A stretch of 64,000 nucleotides of DNA, from NCBI RefSeq assembly GCF_000258765.1, contig NZ_AJLT01000019.1:62001-126000 (forward strand), in the 5' to 3' direction. The stretch comes from Gillisia marina. GTDB lineage: Bacteria > Bacteroidota > Bacteroidia > Flavobacteriales > Flavobacteriaceae. The translations under genes and the position numbers were made by a program. Below are positions 61,854 to 64,000 of the stretch, piece by piece (position 1 is the first letter of the stretch; each line of letters starts with the position of its first letter). Below the pieces are notes generated by a model. The model was not told the origin of the DNA, made no database searches, and saw only the letters and a list, made by a program, of their open reading frames with translations.

Positions 61854-63800
61854 TTAAAATTGATATCTCACAAAGCCTTCGATAGCTTCATATTCCGGTA
61901 AACCTAATTGGTTATATCTTTCCGCTGTTTCTTTATTTCGTTGTTCTGCCCTTTGCCAAAATTCACGCTCATCTGTACCAGGAAACATGGCACGATCTTT
62001 TTGAGATTGGTGTTTAAAAATTGCTGTTCTTTTTCTTGATAAATCCTTTGGGCCAATAGGAACTGCCATTTCCATATCTGATATATCCCATTCTTGCCAA
62101 GCTCCCCTATACAGCCAGACATAAGTATCATTTATCCAAGATTTCTCGTCTTCGACTAATTTTTTAACGGTTTCCCTAATTATTTGAAGACAAACCCTAT
62201 GAGTTCCATGGGGATCTGACAAATCTCCTGCTGCAAAAATCTGATGTGGTTTTATTTTATCTAAAAGATTATAAGTGATTTTTATATCCTCTGCGCTATA
62301 AGGTTTCTTTTTAACCGCACCTGTTTCGTAAAATGGTAAATTGAGAAAGTGCGCATTCTCCTCTTTAATACCACAGTAACGACAGGCAGAAAGCGCTTCT
62401 CCTTTTCTAATAAGTCCCTTAAATTTTTGGATTTCGGGTTGGTCTATATCTCCTGCGTTTTTATTTTTTAAAAAGTCCCTAACTCTAGCTGCTAATTCAG
62501 TTATTTCTTTGTGTGCCATTTTATCTTCGACAATTTCTTTGCTGAAATCAAGAAAACGAATCACTTCATCATCAAATACAGCTATATTGCCGGATGTTTG
62601 ATAGGCAACATGCACTTCGTGACCTTGATCTACCAAACGCAATAAAGTACCCCCCATCGATATGACATCATCATCGGGATGCGGACTGAAGATTAAGGAC
62701 TTTTTCGGAAATGGTGTAACTCGCTCAGGGCGGTTACTATCTTCTGCATTGGGTTTTCCTCCAGGCCACCCCGTGATGGTCTTTTGTAATTGATTGAATA
62801 CCATCAAATTAATTGCCTCGGCAGAACCAATTTCTGTTACCATATTTCCCATACCAAATTCGCTATAATCTTCATTCGTGAGCTTTAGAACAGCTTTTTT
62901 CACCTTTCCTGAAAGCCAAATGGCCGCCCTTTTAATTAGTTGTTCATCCCAATCACACTCCGATACCAACCAAGGAGTTTTTATCCTAGTAAGTTCAGAA
63001 GCCGCAGCGATGTCTAATATAATTTCACAGTTTTTATGATTTTGTAGAAAGGTAGCAGGCACAGATTCTTTAACCTTGCCTTCTACAGCTTCCTTTATTA
63101 CATCTGCCTTACCTTCTCCCCAAGCCACTAGAAAAATTTTCTTCGCAGATAGAATAGTTCCAATACCCATAGTTATAGCCCTGGTAGGCACATTTTCTTC
63201 CCCAAAAAAGTCACTAGCAGCATCCAAAATAGTTACCTTATCCAAGCTTATTAATCTTGTAATACTATTAATTGAAGAACCGGGTTCATTAAAACCTACA
63301 TGTCCTGAACGTCCTATTCCAAGAATTTGAATATCAATCCCTCCATGTTTTTTTATTAAATCTTCATAATTGGAACAGAATTTTTTGACTTTATCTTTTG
63401 GAAGTAATCCATTAGGGATGTGAATATTCTCTTTCTTAATATTTACATGATTGAACAAATGTTCGTTCATAAATCTCACATAACTTTGCAAAGATTCTGG
63501 AGCCATAGGATAATATTCATCTAAGTTAAATGATATTACATTTTCAAAGCTTAATCCCTCCTCCCTGTGAAATTGTACTAAAAAATCATATATTTTAGTA
63601 GGACTAGAACCAGTTGCTAAACCTAGCACCGCGTACTTACCATTTGAGGCTTTATCCTTTATTAACTTTTCTATTTGCCGAGCGACATAGTAGGATGCAT
63701 TATTGGAATTATCATATATATAAGTATTAATTTTTTCAAATATCCTCGCATCTGAATCAAGTGATTTTTCAACGATATTATTTTGAAATTTAATAGCCAT
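61854..63800 (-). CDS. nagB: Glucosamine-6-phosphate deaminase fused to an LmbE/PIG-L-like deacetylase domain
   Basis: 648 residues. The N-terminal NagB domain (about 1-270) carries LGLATGSSPTKIYD, the catalytic Asp region VISFNLDEYYPM and GIGRSGHVGFNEPGSS. The C-terminal part (about 370-648) is an LmbE/PIG-L-like zinc deacetylase with SPHPDDDVISMGGTLLRL and SDPHGTHRVC supplying the metal-binding Asp and His. NagB makes fructose-6-phosphate and ammonia from GlcN-6-P. The fusion, more than twice the enterobacterial NagB length, is typical of Bacteroidota. It is the first gene of the nagB-susC-susD operon; 200 bases of non-coding sequence lie upstream. Confidence 0.95.
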   Translation of the reverse strand: MAIKFQNNIVEKSLDSDARIFEKINTYIYDNSNNASYYVARQIEKLIKDKASNGKYAVLGLATGSSPTKIYDFLVQFHREEGLSFENVISFNLDEYYPMAPESLQSYVRFMNEHLFNHVNIKKENIHIPNGLLPKDKVKKFCSNYEDLIKKHGGIDIQILGIGRSGHVGFNEPGSSINSITRLISLDKVTILDAASDFFGEENVPTRAITMGIGTILSAKKIFLVAWGEGKADVIKEAVEGKVKESVPATFLQNHKNCEIILDIAAASELTRIKTPWLVSECDWDEQLIKRAAIWLSGKVKKAVLKLTNEDYSEFGMGNMVTEIGSAEAINLMVFNQLQKTITGWPGGKPNAEDSNRPERVTPFPKKSLIFSPHPDDDVISMGGTLLRLVDQGHEVHVAYQTSGNIAVFDDEVIRFLDFSKEIVEDKMAHKEITELAARVRDFLKNKNAGDIDQPEIQKFKGLIRKGEALSACRYCGIKEENAHFLNLPFYETGAVKKKPYSAEDIKITYNLLDKIKPHQIFAAGDLSDPHGTHRVCLQIIRETVKKLVEDEKSWINDTYVWLYRGAWQEWDISDMEMAVPIGPKDLSRKRTAIFKHQSQKDRAMFPGTDEREFWQRAEQRNKETAERYNQLGLPEYEAIEGFVRYQF

Positions 63801-64000
63801 AGAAATACCATTAATATCATTAAAGTCCTGAACACTAATGTAGTAAAATAAATTGACACGTAATTTTGTGCTATTTTTATTACAAGTTTTACGATAAATC
63901 TAAAAGCATCTTATTGTTGTTATTTAATAAAATGATCTCCTTATGCAAAATTGAAAATGTCAAGAGAATAAGATATTTAGACTTTGAATATGGATTATCT

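Noticed and set aside
1-64000. tRNA, rRNA, CRISPR arrays, insertion sequences, prophage genes
   Set aside because: Scanned by eye in all intergenic regions and found none; no transposase, integrase or Cas-like protein is encoded.

Overview
The window looks like an AT-rich chromosomal segment from a member of the Flavobacteriaceae (Bacteroidota), probably a marine or surface-living species of the Gramella/Zunongwangia type. This is inferred from gene content, not from a search. Pointers are a SusC/SusD pair, a type III glutamine synthetase, a NagB fused to an LmbE-like deacetylase, a DnaJ with a reduced zinc finger, many short flavobacterial membrane proteins and lipoproteins, and repeated use of the Bacteroidota promoter element TAnnTTTG (best with an upstream TTTG at 16-18 nt). 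No rRNA, tRNA, CRISPR array, insertion sequence or prophage was seen.

Layout. 1-4.2 kb: a minus-strand operon of an ABC-2 exporter ATPase and permease, an MscS channel, an outer-membrane protein and a response regulator cut by the window edge. 4.4-6.2 kb: grpE-dnaJ. 6.3-24 kb: housekeeping and accessory genes (YceI lipoprotein, MnmD, IlvE, MazG-like, DPP III, CrcB, MFS, RhlE, Lrp, AgcS and others). 24-38.3 kb: a membrane-anchored HTH regulator, fused acyl-CoA mutase IcmF, catalase, DUF4197 lipoprotein, PyrF, PrfA, three tandem YhhN-like membrane proteins and PurM. 38.4-44.6 kb: a complete curli-type amyloid operon (csgA-like, csgB-like, csgE, csgF, csgG, then a beta-propeller lipoprotein) behind a 793-bp AT-rich non-coding region. 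45.4-47.6 kb: glutamine synthetase III with a perfect 18-bp palindrome upstream. 47.7-57.4 kb: Ca2+/Na+ antiporter, a BlaI/M56 regulatory pair, DinB-like enzyme, Apt, an S9 peptidase, a second AgcS and a methyltransferase. 57.5-63.8 kb: nagB-susC-susD, an amino-sugar uptake and catabolism operon.

Most notable points. (1) Seven genes are broken by single-base indels (dnaJ, an Asp/Lys-rich lipoprotein, katA, a Lacal_2735-like gene, csgF, glnN, a YhhN paralogue) and an eighth, csgE, by a net two-base shift. The +1 events all lie in A/T runs of 7-9, so homopolymer miscalls are the most likely cause, with slippage phase variation as the alternative; each gene is annotated here across its break. 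(2) The curli locus has a roughly threefold enlarged curlin with about 31 eleven-residue units and a Cys-rich acidic tail, a strong terminator between the major and minor subunits, a CsgG with an extra C-terminal beta-barrel domain, and a novel-looking co-transcribed beta-propeller lipoprotein. (3) A fossil tandem duplication left a remnant of the purM 3' end between two YhhN paralogues. (4) Intergenic inverted pairs of REP-like hairpins show compensatory base changes.

How the genes work together: the curli operon should build extracellular amyloid through the CsgG pore with CsgE/CsgF as accessories. SusC/SusD import an oligosaccharide and NagB-LmbE feeds amino sugar into glycolysis. BlaI and the M56 protease form a sense-and-derepress module. 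GrpE/DnaJ serve the DnaK chaperone cycle.
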